64,000 bases of DNA from NCBI GenBank assembly GCA_012317185.1, contig CP048838.1, forward strand, positions 4,030,001-4,094,000, in the 5' to 3' direction. Shown here piece by piece: positions 16,321 through 24,506 of the stretch. Under the pieces are notes generated by a model. The model searched no databases and was not told where the DNA came from. It saw nothing but the letters and a program-made list of their open reading frames with translations. Position 1 is the first letter of the stretch. Every line of letters begins with the position of its first letter. Origin of the DNA: [Clostridium] innocuum (GTDB taxonomy: Bacteria; Bacillota_I; Bacilli_A; Erysipelotrichales; Erysipelotrichaceae). A program made the position numbers and the translations under genes.

Positions 16321-16551
16321 TTACTTAACAATACGAATGATTATAACAAGAGCGAAAAACACAATTCCTGTCACCAGAGTGACATTGGACATGACTTTTT
16401 CAGAGCCACGTTCCTTAACGTTTGCGAACAGATTCAGTCCTTCACTTCCACCGAAGGCGCTTCCCAACCCGTCAGATTTTCCGCTTTGCAATAAGGAGAG
16501 TATTATTAAAACGACCGCTGCAATCATCAGTAAGGTGTCTAAAATGCCCAT
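16321..16551 (-). CDS. secG: preprotein translocase subunit SecG
   Basis: A 76-residue protein with two membrane helices (LLMIAAVVLIILSLLQSG and VTLVTGIVFFALVIIIRI) joined by the conserved loop SDGLGSAFGGSEGLNLF. AAGGAGG precedes the ATG. SecG assists the SecYE channel. Gene order secG-rnr-smpB-ssrA is common in Firmicutes, here with CapA inserted. A good terminator directly follows the stop. Confidence 0.96.
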   Translation of the reverse strand: MGILDTLLMIAAVVLIILSLLQSGKSDGLGSAFGGSEGLNLFANVKERGSEKVMSNVTLVTGIVFFALVIIIRIVK

Positions 16552-16777
16552 AATAATCCTCCTTTCTCAATACGTTCTTAATCATTATAACAAACACACG
16601 GATAAAAAACAATTTATTTTTTGTAAAAGGACGAGATTCTCCTGTGTTCAAGGCATAATGGATGTATCTTGTATGCTGTACATAAGACTTATGCTGTCAG
16701 ATGCTCCCTCCTCGATCTGAACACGCTCCAGCTTCTGCCCCACAGACAGGACGAAAAACAGCTGCTTAACGCTCTCA

Positions 16778-18613
16778 CTATATGATATAGGGAACACTGA
16801 CAACGGAAACATTGCGCAATTTGCTCAGCTGCAGCTTTAGCTGCATGGAGGTTTGATTGTGCAGAGCATGAAAACGTTTTTTCTTCATAACGAATTGCGG
16901 TAGAATCACCGTTACACTTTCCTTCTTTTTCAAATCGTTCTGCGCTTCCTCGACATGATGCAATATCATTTCATTCACATTCCGGTATGGAGCATCCTCG
17001 ACGATCAGCGGAATATCGAGCCGCATTTGCTGATACAGCTCCTGCAGCTTTTCAGTCGCCTCCGCATTCGTATTTACGTGATAGAATTCCATTTCCCTCA
17101 CCTGCAGGGAGCATGCATAATGATAAGCCTTCAGAAAGCTGCGGTTGATGGAATCAACTGGCAGTATGACGCTTCCATGGATCTGCAGATCATACGGCTG
17201 CAATTCCTCGGCAGAACGGATTTTCAGGCTCTCCTTGACATAGTGGTAATGCCGGTGTATCCGCTCCATGATATATACAAGAACCGGAATGCAGATCAAC
17301 ACGATCCATGCACCGTGCAGAAATTTACTTGCTGCGATGATCACACAGGTAATTCCGGTGATCACCATACCGGCTCCGTTGATGAATGCCTTATGCTTCC
17401 ACTTATCTTCCTTTCTTTTCACCCATCGTACAAACATTCCCGCCTGTGATAATGTAAAAGACAGAAATACACCGACTGCATACAGCGGCATCAAAAGATG
17501 GGAGGACGCATGAAAATAGATCACGAGTGCGGCAGAGAGGAAAAACAGCAACAGAATTCCATTGGAGAAGCTTAAACGGCTCCCCCTTGACATAAACTGT
17601 CTTGGCACGAATCCATCCCTTGCCAGAATGGACAACAGTAATGGTAAATCAGCAAAGGCTGTGTTTGCAGCCATTGTAAGAATAACTGCGGTCGTTACCT
17701 GCACCAGATAAAACAGCAGAGTCCCGTTTCCGAAAACAGCCTCCGCTATCATGGCAATCACCGTCACATTCGCATTTGGTATAATATGATATAGGGAAGC
17801 AAGTGCAGAGATTCCAAGGAAAATCACAAAGACCAGCCCTGCCAGAAGGTACAGCACACGCTTGGCATTTTTCTGCGCCGGTTCACGGAAATTAGGAATT
17901 CCGTCGCTTACTGCCTCTACGCCGGTCAGTGCCGTACAGCCGCTGGAAAAAGCCTTTAGAAACAGCAGCAGACCTGCATTCTCCACAAACTGCGGCATAG
18001 CTGCGGAAACAGCCGGAGTTTCATGGAATATCAGCACCTTTACAAAGCCTGTGACAATTAACAGTAAAATCGTGATAATAAACAGATAGGTCGGAATACC
18101 AAACAGAACACTGCTGTCCTTCATTCCCCGCAGATTGCCAATCGTAAGCAGGCTGATAATTATCAGCGCGATGCCCGTACGCATAGAAAGCAGCTGTGGG
18201 AATGCGGAGGTGATTGCTGCTGTTCCTGCACAGACACTGACCGCCACTGTCAGCACATAGTCAATTGCCAGAGAAGCCGCCGCAATCAATCCGAATACCT
18301 TTCCCAGATTATCACTGGCAACGATATAGGAACCTCCTCCCTGCGGATAACAATTGATGGTCTGCCGATAGGAAAATACCAAAATAAAAAGAAGAAATAC
18401 AATTGCAAAGCCTACCTTCATCAACAGTCCGTAGGATGCCATTCCCAATACAGGAATCAATACCATCAGAATTTCCTCACAGGCATAGGAAACGGATGAA
18501 ATCGCATCACTTGAAAGGACAGGAAGTCCCCATATCACACTGAACTTCTCATGATCCAGTGCATCACTACGCAGCGATTGTCCCAGCACAAGATGCTTTA
18601 TTTTTTTTAACAT
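16778..18613 (-). CDS. APC-superfamily permease, KimA-like potassium importer
   Basis: A 611-residue protein close in length to KimA/YdaO (607). It has about 12 membrane helices: FSVIWGLPVLSSDAISSVSYACEEIL at the start is characteristic of KimA, with YPQGGGSYIVASDNLG and GCTALTGVEAVSDGIPNF as further landmarks. The soluble C-terminal ~150 residues carry HGSVILPVDSINRSFLKAYHYA, like the cytoplasmic dimer domain of this group. KimA is a proton-coupled K+ importer inhibited by c-di-AMP. I see no ydaO-type riboswitch upstream. An amino-acid substrate cannot be excluded. GAGGGAGT precedes the ATG. Confidence 0.82.
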   Translation of the reverse strand: MLKKIKHLVLGQSLRSDALDHEKFSVIWGLPVLSSDAISSVSYACEEILMVLIPVLGMASYGLLMKVGFAIVFLLFILVFSYRQTINCYPQGGGSYIVASDNLGKVFGLIAAASLAIDYVLTVAVSVCAGTAAITSAFPQLLSMRTGIALIIISLLTIGNLRGMKDSSVLFGIPTYLFIITILLLIVTGFVKVLIFHETPAVSAAMPQFVENAGLLLFLKAFSSGCTALTGVEAVSDGIPNFREPAQKNAKRVLYLLAGLVFVIFLGISALASLYHIIPNANVTVIAMIAEAVFGNGTLLFYLVQVTTAVILTMAANTAFADLPLLLSILARDGFVPRQFMSRGSRLSFSNGILLLFFLSAALVIYFHASSHLLMPLYAVGVFLSFTLSQAGMFVRWVKRKEDKWKHKAFINGAGMVITGITCVIIAASKFLHGAWIVLICIPVLVYIMERIHRHYHYVKESLKIRSAEELQPYDLQIHGSVILPVDSINRSFLKAYHYACSLQVREMEFYHVNTNAEATEKLQELYQQMRLDIPLIVEDAPYRNVNEMILHHVEEAQNDLKKKESVTVILPQFVMKKKRFHALHNQTSMQLKLQLSKLRNVSVVSVPYII

Positions 18614-19108
18614 AGCTACTCCCTCGATTTCTATGAAGCATGCAGAAAATATCTGCTGACACTATTTTATGCTTCCAGCGAAAATAGTCAATTCATACAC
18701 AGGTTTATTTAGATAAACTTTATATACGATATAGTTTCGCAAAGTATGATAGAAATTCATTAGAGAAATGCTAGAAATCCTTATCATATGAAAAGGCCCT
18801 GATGGACTGATCAAGCTCGAACAGACAATAGCCGGTATCAAATCGCAGAATTCTGCAGGTCGCTCATGGACTGGGAAACAGGTAAAGGGATTACCTTTCT
18901 TTGGTATGCGACAGGAAAAGAATATAAGCAGCAGCCCTGAAGCACTCTTCGCAACAGCTTGTCCTTAATTTCTATAAGCAGTGGGCCACATTATTACCGC
19001 ATTGCCTGAATCCGCTGCACTGTGCTAAAAACCATTTCACAACAAAAGGGTATCCTCCAGTAAATTCGAGAACACCCCATGATGTATTTATAAACGCTGA
19101 ATGAACGC
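18614..19108. other. 495-base stretch without a clear gene
   Basis: Plus-strand bases 18794-18967 form a frame of about 57 codons with normal-looking composition but no start codon or ribosome site. It may be a remnant. I see no riboswitch, tRNA or strong terminator here. The bases just below 18680 should contain the permease promoter, but no consensus was found. Confidence 0.3.
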
Positions 19109-20407
19109 TTAATGCTTGTAAATGTTATAGAATGCTGATTTTCCCTGGAAAAGAGCAACATCACCCAGCTCTTCTTCAATACGAAGCAGCTGATTGTATT
19201 TCGCAATACGATCTGTTCTGGACATGGATCCGGTTTTAATCTGTCCCGCATTGAAGGCAACTGCGATATCCGCAATTGTCGCATCCTCTGTTTCACCGCT
19301 TCTGTGAGATACGACAGCCGTATAGCCGTGTTTCTTTGCGAGCTCCATTGCATCGAAGGTTTCTGTCAGTGTACCAATCTGATTCACCTTAATCAGGATG
19401 GAATTCGCGATATCCTTATCAATTCCCTCCTGCAGGATTGCCGGATTTGTGACAAACAGGTCATCCCCGACAATCTGAATTTTCTTACCCAGATGCTCCG
19501 TCAGCTTTTTCCAGCCATCCCAGTCGCGTTCTCCCAGACCGTCTTCAATGGAGATAATAGGATATTTCTCAACCAGTTCATCATACCATGCTATCATTTC
19601 ATCTGTTGTCTTGGAGCCCTGTCCGGATTTTTTCAAATCGTACATCTTTGTTTCTGTATTATAGAACTCACTGGCCGCAACGTCCATCGCAATGCAGATA
19701 TCCTCACCGGCACGGAAGCCGGCAGCCTCGATTGCTTCCATAATACATTTCAGCGGCGCTTCATTGTCTTCCAGGTTTGGCGCAAATCCACCCTCATCAC
19801 CGACAGCAGTGACCTGTCCCTTGCTCTTCAACACTTTTTTCAGGGCATGGAAGGTTTCAGCACCCATACGAATTGCTTCGCGAATGCTTTTTGCGCCTAC
19901 CGGCATAATCATAAACTCCTGAAAATCCACAGAAGAATCCGCATGACTTCCGCCGTTTAACACATTCATCATAGGTACCGGCAGTGTCTTGGCATTGATA
20001 CCGCCTAAATAGCGATACAGTGGCAACCCATAGTAATCCGCAGCAGCATGTGCAACCGCAAGGGAGATTCCCAGAATCGCATTCGCTCCGTATTTGGATT
20101 TATCCTTAGTTCCATCGGCATCAATCAACGCCTTGTCAATTGCAGCCTGGTCGGTAACATCCATTCCCAAAACCACATCGATCAGAATATTGTTAACGTT
20201 CTCCACTGCCTGCAGTACACCCTTACCGCCATAACGGGAAGGATCGCCGTCACGCAGCTCCAGTGCTTCTCTTTCTCCAGTGGATGCTCCGCTTGGCACC
20301 ATGGCACGACCTACAAATCCGGAAGCTGTTTCCACTTCCACCTCAATTGTAGGATTTCCTCGAGAATCCAGAATTTCTCTGGCATGAACATTTGTAATCA
20401 ATGACAT
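19109..20407 (-). CDS. eno: enolase
   Basis: A 432-residue glycolytic enzyme converting 2-phosphoglycerate to phosphoenolpyruvate. Signature blocks are ARE(I)LDSRGNPTIEVEV at the start, GSHADSSVDFQEFMIMP, VGDEGGFAPNL, SIEDGLGERDWDGWK, ILIKVNQIGTLTETFDA and SHRSGETEDATIADIAVA. The metal and catalytic residues (D near 240, E near 285, D near 310, K near 335) are in place. AAGGAGG precedes the ATG. It is monocistronic as far as can be seen. Confidence 0.98.
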   Translation of the reverse strand: MSLITNVHAREILDSRGNPTIEVEVETASGFVGRAMVPSGASTGEREALELRDGDPSRYGGKGVLQAVENVNNILIDVVLGMDVTDQAAIDKALIDADGTKDKSKYGANAILGISLAVAHAAADYYGLPLYRYLGGINAKTLPVPMMNVLNGGSHADSSVDFQEFMIMPVGAKSIREAIRMGAETFHALKKVLKSKGQVTAVGDEGGFAPNLEDNEAPLKCIMEAIEAAGFRAGEDICIAMDVAASEFYNTETKMYDLKKSGQGSKTTDEMIAWYDELVEKYPIISIEDGLGERDWDGWKKLTEHLGKKIQIVGDDLFVTNPAILQEGIDKDIANSILIKVNQIGTLTETFDAMELAKKHGYTAVVSHRSGETEDATIADIAVAFNAGQIKTGSMSRTDRIAKYNQLLRIEEELGDVALFQGKSAFYNIYKH

Positions 20408-20510
20408 AACCTATGTCCTCCTTTATCTACACTTTTTATACATGCACAGTATAGCACAAACCCCCTTTTGTCTAAAGGAGTTTGCCCAAACTAACACATT
20501 TTCACACAAT

Positions 20511-21275
20511 TTATTCCGCAAGTAATTCTCTAAGATCATCAATGGTACGCGTTGGATAAATCTGTAGTTTTTCCACATCCTCGCGCTGATGCACACCACT
20601 GGTCACAAAAATCGTATCCACATGGTTTTCCACACCCAGCAGGATATCTGTTTCCAGATTATCTCCCAGAATTACTGCCTCATCCGCATACAGCTGAAAA
20701 TATTTCAATGCTTCCTCCAGAATCGGAGCATGCGGCTTCCCGATTTTCGGAGAAACCTGCCCGCTTGCATATTCAAACATCGCTACAATGGAACCATTGC
20801 CTACCGCAAATCCACCCGGCTGTGCAAGCAGGCGGTCATTATTGGTACCGATCAGCTTCGCTCCCTTCAACAGAAAATCCAATGCCTTAGAATATTTCTC
20901 ATAGGTACCTGTGTTATCCAGACCAACAAAGACCAGATCAACATCCTGCTCTGTAACGGTAAAGCCGTTATCCTCCAAGGCCTCTCTTAGTCCATCCTGC
21001 CCGATATACCAGACGTTTCTTCCCTCATAATGCGCAGCCGCATACCTAGCCGCTGCCATGCTGGAGGTAAAGAAATGCTCTTCCCGGATACCGGTGAATC
21101 CCATCTGTTCCATATGCTCCACATTCTGGCGCTTTGTACGCTTTGCATTATTCGTCAGAAAAACAAAACGCTCGCCCCGTTTCGTCAGCGTGTCGATAAA
21201 CTCCTTAGCACCTTCTATAATCTGTGATCCGCGATACATGGTACCATCGAGATCTATGAAATATGTTTTTTTCAT
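20511..21275 (-). CDS. HAD-superfamily phosphatase, NagD/AraL type
   Basis: A 254-residue protein with the HAD motifs FIDLDGTMYRGS (nucleophile Asp near residue 8), FLTNNAKRT (motif II), and ILEEALKYF with AVILGDNLETDILLGVENHVDTIFV (motifs III/IV). It has the type IIA cap used by NagD, AraL and 4-nitrophenylphosphatase-like enzymes, which remove phosphate from small metabolites. The natural substrate cannot be told. It stands about 100 bases from eno on the same strand. Confidence 0.88.
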   Translation of the reverse strand: MKKTYFIDLDGTMYRGSQIIEGAKEFIDTLTKRGERFVFLTNNAKRTKRQNVEHMEQMGFTGIREEHFFTSSMAAARYAAAHYEGRNVWYIGQDGLREALEDNGFTVTEQDVDLVFVGLDNTGTYEKYSKALDFLLKGAKLIGTNNDRLLAQPGGFAVGNGSIVAMFEYASGQVSPKIGKPHAPILEEALKYFQLYADEAVILGDNLETDILLGVENHVDTIFVTSGVHQREDVEKLQIYPTRTIDDLRELLAE

Positions 21276-21335
21276 ACTGCCACCTGCTTTCTACTCCTTA
21301 ATGATATAGAAAGCACCATTTTTGTCAAGTGGCAC

Positions 21336-21527
21336 CTATCTGCTTTTCCCTCTTGTTTTCTTCTTTTTCGGGTTAACCAGGAGCAGGCCGATAATAATCA
21401 GAATAGCCGGCCAGTAATTCCCCACAAGATAGTTGAAATACATTGCCATTTGATCCGGATCAAAATTAGGCTTGAGAAGAAGCACAACACCACTGATTCC
21501 AATGATAAATCCTGCCCGTTCCCGCAT
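21336..21527 (-). CDS. small membrane protein, two helices
   Basis: A 63-residue protein from MRERAGFIIG. The ATG at 21527 has AGGAAG eight bases before it, and a GTG at 21536 is a weaker alternative. Residues ~5-20 (AGFIIGISGVVLLLKP) and ~34-50 (NYWPAILIIIGLLLV) look membrane-spanning, and the end is very basic (NPKKKKTRGKSR). The pattern resembles the LiaF/DUF5668 membrane modules, but the match is too short to name it. Confidence 0.6.
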   Translation of the reverse strand: MRERAGFIIGISGVVLLLKPNFDPDQMAMYFNYLVGNYWPAILIIIGLLLVNPKKKKTRGKSR

Positions 21528-21734
21528 TTTTATCACTTCCTGCCTCTATTATAGGAAGATACAGCGACGAATTTTGTCAGTTTCCCGCCATGTCTGCATA
21601 TTTTTTTAAACAGCTGCATATATGCACAGCAGTCAATTATTTCCACTTTATTAAGGAAACAGTTTCTATCCTATGCTCCTGTGCTGTTTAAAGGAAGCCC
21701 TGAAAAGTCTTTTGAGTGCTCATTAAGGTAAACG

Positions 21735-21760
21735 AAAAAAGACGCAGGTATTCTACGTCT
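21735..21760 (-). terminator. terminator of the nusG operon
   Basis: AGACGTAG/CTGCGTCT stem (21740-21747 and 21753-21760, one G-T pair) followed by TTTTTTC on the minus strand, 28 bases after the nusG stop. Ribosomal genes rplK-rplA do not follow nusG here. Confidence 0.75.
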
Positions 21761-21788
21761 CAATTATTTTATAGAAATTCGCAGCGCT

Positions 21789-22340
21789 TTAAAGCTCCAC
21801 TTTCTCCAATTCGCCGTATCCGATTTCCGTCGGAGTTTCACGCCCAAACAGAATGGTCAGTACAACAGCTGTCTGAGAATCCTCATGCAGTTCCTCAACA
21901 GTTCCTTCAACATTGGCGAAAGCCCCGCTCAGAATGCGTACACGGTCTCCAACAACAAAATCGATCTGTACCTTACGCTCACTCATACCAAGACGGCGCA
22001 GGATGCTCTCCATTTCCTCTTCAGCAACAGGGAACGGCTTCGCACCACCACCACTGGATCCGATAAATCCGGTAACGCCCGGCGTATTACGTACGATATA
22101 CCATGCTTCATCTGTCATGATCATTTCAACAAACAGATAACCGCTGAACAGGTTGGTCGTTTTCTCTACTTCCTTACCGTTCTTGTATTCAATCTCTTTT
22201 TCTTCTGCGACAATTACACGGAACAAATAATCCTGTAGTCCCATGGATTCCACACGACGCAACAGATTTTCTTTTACACGATTTTCATGTCCGGCATATG
22301 TATTGACCACATACCACTGCTTTTTATTTTCCTCAGCCAT
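21789..22340 (-). CDS. nusG: transcription termination/antitermination protein NusG
   Basis: A 183-residue protein. The NGN domain begins KQWYVVNTYAGHENRVKENL and includes LFSGYLFVEM and YIVRNTPGVTGFIGSSGGGAKP. The C-terminal KOW domain is VGDRVRILSGAFANVEGTVEE. It binds RNA polymerase and modulates pausing and Rho or ribosome coupling. Its ribosome site AGGAGG overlaps the end of secE, so the two are cotranscribed. Confidence 0.98.
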   Translation of the reverse strand: MAEENKKQWYVVNTYAGHENRVKENLLRRVESMGLQDYLFRVIVAEEKEIEYKNGKEVEKTTNLFSGYLFVEMIMTDEAWYIVRNTPGVTGFIGSSGGGAKPFPVAEEEMESILRRLGMSERKVQIDFVVGDRVRILSGAFANVEGTVEELHEDSQTAVVLTILFGRETPTEIGYGELEKVEL

Positions 22341-22350
22341 GCTTTACCTC

Positions 22351-22530
22351 CTACACGATTCCAATCAGTTTCAAGAAACCGGATGATACAACCTGACACA
22401 GGTAAAAGAATAAGGCCAGGAATGCTACAAATCCAAATACTGTTACACTGTCTCTGGCAAGATCCTTTGCCTTTGGCCAGCGTATTCTCTTCATTTCGGT
22501 TAAAATCCCGTTAATACTGAACCATTTCAT
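22351..22530 (-). CDS. secE: preprotein translocase subunit SecE
   Basis: A 59-residue protein starting MKWFSINGIL. The conserved amphipathic helix TEMKRIRWPKAKDLARDS is followed by one membrane helix (VTVFGFVAFLALFFYLCQVV). SecE holds SecY together in the Sec channel. The ribosome site AAGGAGG lies over the rpmG stop codon, and nusG follows 10 bases later. Confidence 0.95.
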   Translation of the reverse strand: MKWFSINGILTEMKRIRWPKAKDLARDSVTVFGFVAFLALFFYLCQVVSSGFLKLIGIV

Positions 22531-22541
22531 AAGCTGCCTCC

Positions 22542-22691
22542 TTATTTCGTTTCCTTGTGAAGTGTATGTTTACCGCATTTCTTGCAGAACTTCATCAATT
22601 CAATACGCTCATTATGCGTTTTTTTGTTCTTTGTAGTTGTATAGTTTCGAGAAAGACATTCGGTGCAGGTTAATATGACTTTATCGCTCAT
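22542..22691 (-). CDS. rpmG: 50S ribosomal protein L33
   Basis: A 49-residue basic protein with two zinc-type pairs, CTEC near residue 10 and CKKC near residue 38, plus the L33 signature RNYTTTKNKK and ERIELMKFCKKCGKHTLHKETK. It belongs to the zinc-binding form of L33. First gene of the rpmG-secE-nusG unit, directly downstream of the sigH-like gene as in Bacillus. Confidence 0.95.
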   Translation of the reverse strand: MSDKVILTCTECLSRNYTTTKNKKTHNERIELMKFCKKCGKHTLHKETK

Positions 22692-22783
22692 CAGGAACAC
22701 CTCTTTCTTTGCCTATTTACTTTATCATAAAGAAGTGGTTTCGTCAATTTAATTTCCAATTCCAAGCAGGAATGCTGCGAATT

Positions 22784-23368
22784 CTACCGCATTTCCTCCC
22801 TTTCCCTGTCTTTTCGTACCTTCTGTAGTGTATTATCCACTTTTTTCACCTTGACCTGAAGCGTGTCCGCAATCTGGCGGTACGTATATCCAAGCGCACG
22901 CAAATCGACGATTCTTTTTTCCAAATCGCTGAGAGCCTCCTTGCGTGTATTCACACGATGCTGAAATTCATAGGAAACCGCAAAGCTTTCATTAGGCTTT
23001 TCCATTATATCAAGCAGACAGTAGCCTCCCGCATCCTCGCGTATACAGCTATCCAGGGAAAGCACACGTCGTTCATGTGCCGACTGCCGGTAACAGTCAA
23101 TCAACAGATTGTGAAATACACTGCAAAAATAATGATAGAAGCTGGCCTCCTGATCCTCGCGATAGTCATCGATCGTCTGTACAAGCTTGAGTCTTGCCAG
23201 CTGCAGGTAGTCATCCTCAGATAGCCCGCTTTTGCAGGCTCCGATATATTTCTTAATCAGCTTATCAGCTATTTCCTCATACTTATGCATGAGGGCTGCA
23301 AATGCCATTTCGTCTTTTTGTCGTATTAAATATAGTAATTCATAATCGTTTTCGTAATATTCTTCCAT
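22784..23368 (-). CDS. SigH-like RNA polymerase sigma factor
   Basis: A 194-residue sigma-70 family protein. Region 2 is LIRQKDEMAFAALMHKYEEIADKLIKKY with SEDDYLQLARLKLVQTIDDY and FYHYFCSVFHNLLIDCYR. Region 4 is LSDLEKRIVDLRALGYTYRQIADTLQVKVKKVDNTLQKVRK. Its position upstream of rpmG-secE-nusG and downstream of rlmB is the place of sigH (spo0H) in Bacillus, so it is probably the orthologue. Spo0H controls early stationary-phase and sporulation genes. The yacP gene found between rlmB and sigH in Bacillus is missing. Confidence 0.85.
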   Translation of the reverse strand: MEEYYENDYELLYLIRQKDEMAFAALMHKYEEIADKLIKKYIGACKSGLSEDDYLQLARLKLVQTIDDYREDQEASFYHYFCSVFHNLLIDCYRQSAHERRVLSLDSCIREDAGGYCLLDIMEKPNESFAVSYEFQHRVNTRKEALSDLEKRIVDLRALGYTYRQIADTLQVKVKKVDNTLQKVRKDREREEMR

Positions 23369-23400
23369 CTATTTTCTCTCCCCGAAAGGGAAGCAGAAAA

Positions 23401-24123
23401 TTACAGAGGATGGCGCTGTGCGTGAATCTGGTAAAGCAGGATGCCTGCTGCCACGGAAGCATTTAAAGAGCTGACGCTTCCCTCCATCGGCAGACGGACA
23501 CAATAGTCGCAATTCTTTTTCACAAGAGAGCTGATACCGAAGCCTTCGCTGCCAATCACAAGAACAAGAGGTACATCATACTGTCCTTCACGGTAATCGC
23601 GGGAGTTCTCAAAATCTGTTCCGACCACCCAGTAGCCCTGCTTCTTCAGGTATTTGATTGCTTGTACAAGATTGGTGACCACGCTTACCTTTACGGTATC
23701 AATTGCTCCGGTACTCACCTTGGCAACCGTCGGTGTCAGACGAACATTGCGATGCTTTCCAATGATGACGCCATCTGCCCGGATACAGTCACAGGTACGT
23801 AGAATCGCCCCCAGATTATGAGGATCCTCCAAGCCGTCCAGCATCACCAGCAGCGGCTGTTTTCCCTGCGGAACGCTTTCCAGCAGCTCTTCCAGCTCCC
23901 AGGTCTTGTAATCGTCGATACAGGCGGCAATGCCCTGATGGTTTCCGTTCAGCAGCTGATCCATCTTCTTTCTGCCCAGAACCTTTACAGGGATTCGTCT
24001 TTTTTTGATTTCACCTTCCAGTGCTGTATCACGGATACCCTCCTGTATCAGAACCTCATGAATGGGCTTCCCGTCCTGCAGAAGCTGCTTTACAACATTC
24101 TTTCCATATACATACTGCGTCAT
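23401..24123 (-). CDS. rlmB: 23S rRNA (guanosine-2'-O-)-methyltransferase RlmB
   Basis: A 240-residue SpoU-family protein starting MTQYVYGKNVVKQLL at 24123 (TAGGAG upstream; a longer frame lacks one). The N-terminal substrate-binding domain is followed by the knotted SPOUT domain: LDGLEDPHNLGAILRTC, VLVIGSEGFGIS and VRLPMEGSVSSLNASVAAGILLYQ. It methylates G2251 (E. coli numbering) in the ribosomal P loop. Its ATG overlaps the mrnC stop by four bases, a coupled arrangement. Confidence 0.95.
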   Translation of the reverse strand: MTQYVYGKNVVKQLLQDGKPIHEVLIQEGIRDTALEGEIKKRRIPVKVLGRKKMDQLLNGNHQGIAACIDDYKTWELEELLESVPQGKQPLLVMLDGLEDPHNLGAILRTCDCIRADGVIIGKHRNVRLTPTVAKVSTGAIDTVKVSVVTNLVQAIKYLKKQGYWVVGTDFENSRDYREGQYDVPLVLVIGSEGFGISSLVKKNCDYCVRLPMEGSVSSLNASVAAGILLYQIHAQRHPL

Positions 24124-24506
24124 TGGTATTCTCCTATCTTCTGAATTTCCTCCCACAAGGCCTTCAGACGGTCCTCCTGATGCGTCAGATACAGCCAGCC
24201 GAATAATGCCTCCAGACCGGTTGACATACGGTAGGTTGTCACATCCGCATTTTTTGCCTTGCTTGCGGAATGGGTATTGCGTCCGCGCAGGACGATTGCA
24301 TATTCCTCTTCACTGAAAAATGCACGCTCCTTCAGCTGAATCAGAAAATACGCCTGTGCCTTCGCACTCACCCAGGACTCACTCTTCTTCTGTAAAATTT
24401 TGGATTTCTGCCAGCCCTGTGCCAGCAGCATTTCCCGAACCAGCAGCGACATGACAGCATCTCCCATATAGGCAAGCGATGTTCCGTTATACTCCTTAAT
24501 ATCCAT
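24120..24506 (-). CDS. mrnC: mini-ribonuclease III
   Basis: A 128-residue RNase III catalytic domain without the double-stranded RNA binding domain. YNGTSLAYMGDAVMSLLVREML carries the acidic catalytic residues, followed by LRGRNTHSASKAKNADVTTYRMSTGLEALFGWLYL. It matures 23S rRNA ends in Firmicutes. The start codon shares one base with the cysS stop (TAATG), and its stop overlaps rlmB. Confidence 0.96.
   Translation of the reverse strand: MDIKEYNGTSLAYMGDAVMSLLVREMLLAQGWQKSKILQKKSESWVSAKAQAYFLIQLKERAFFSEEEYAIVLRGRNTHSASKAKNADVTTYRMSTGLEALFGWLYLTHQEDRLKALWEEIQKIGEYQ

Noticed and set aside
16679..16777. Protein-like frame just after the KimA-like stop (SESVKQLFFVLSVGQKL...)
   Set aside because: No start codon or ribosome site. 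A frameshifted extension of the permease was considered, but the permease already has the family length.
18614..18900. c-di-AMP (ydaO) riboswitch upstream of the KimA-like gene
   Set aside because: Looked for because KimA genes often have one; the conserved core and pairing were not found.
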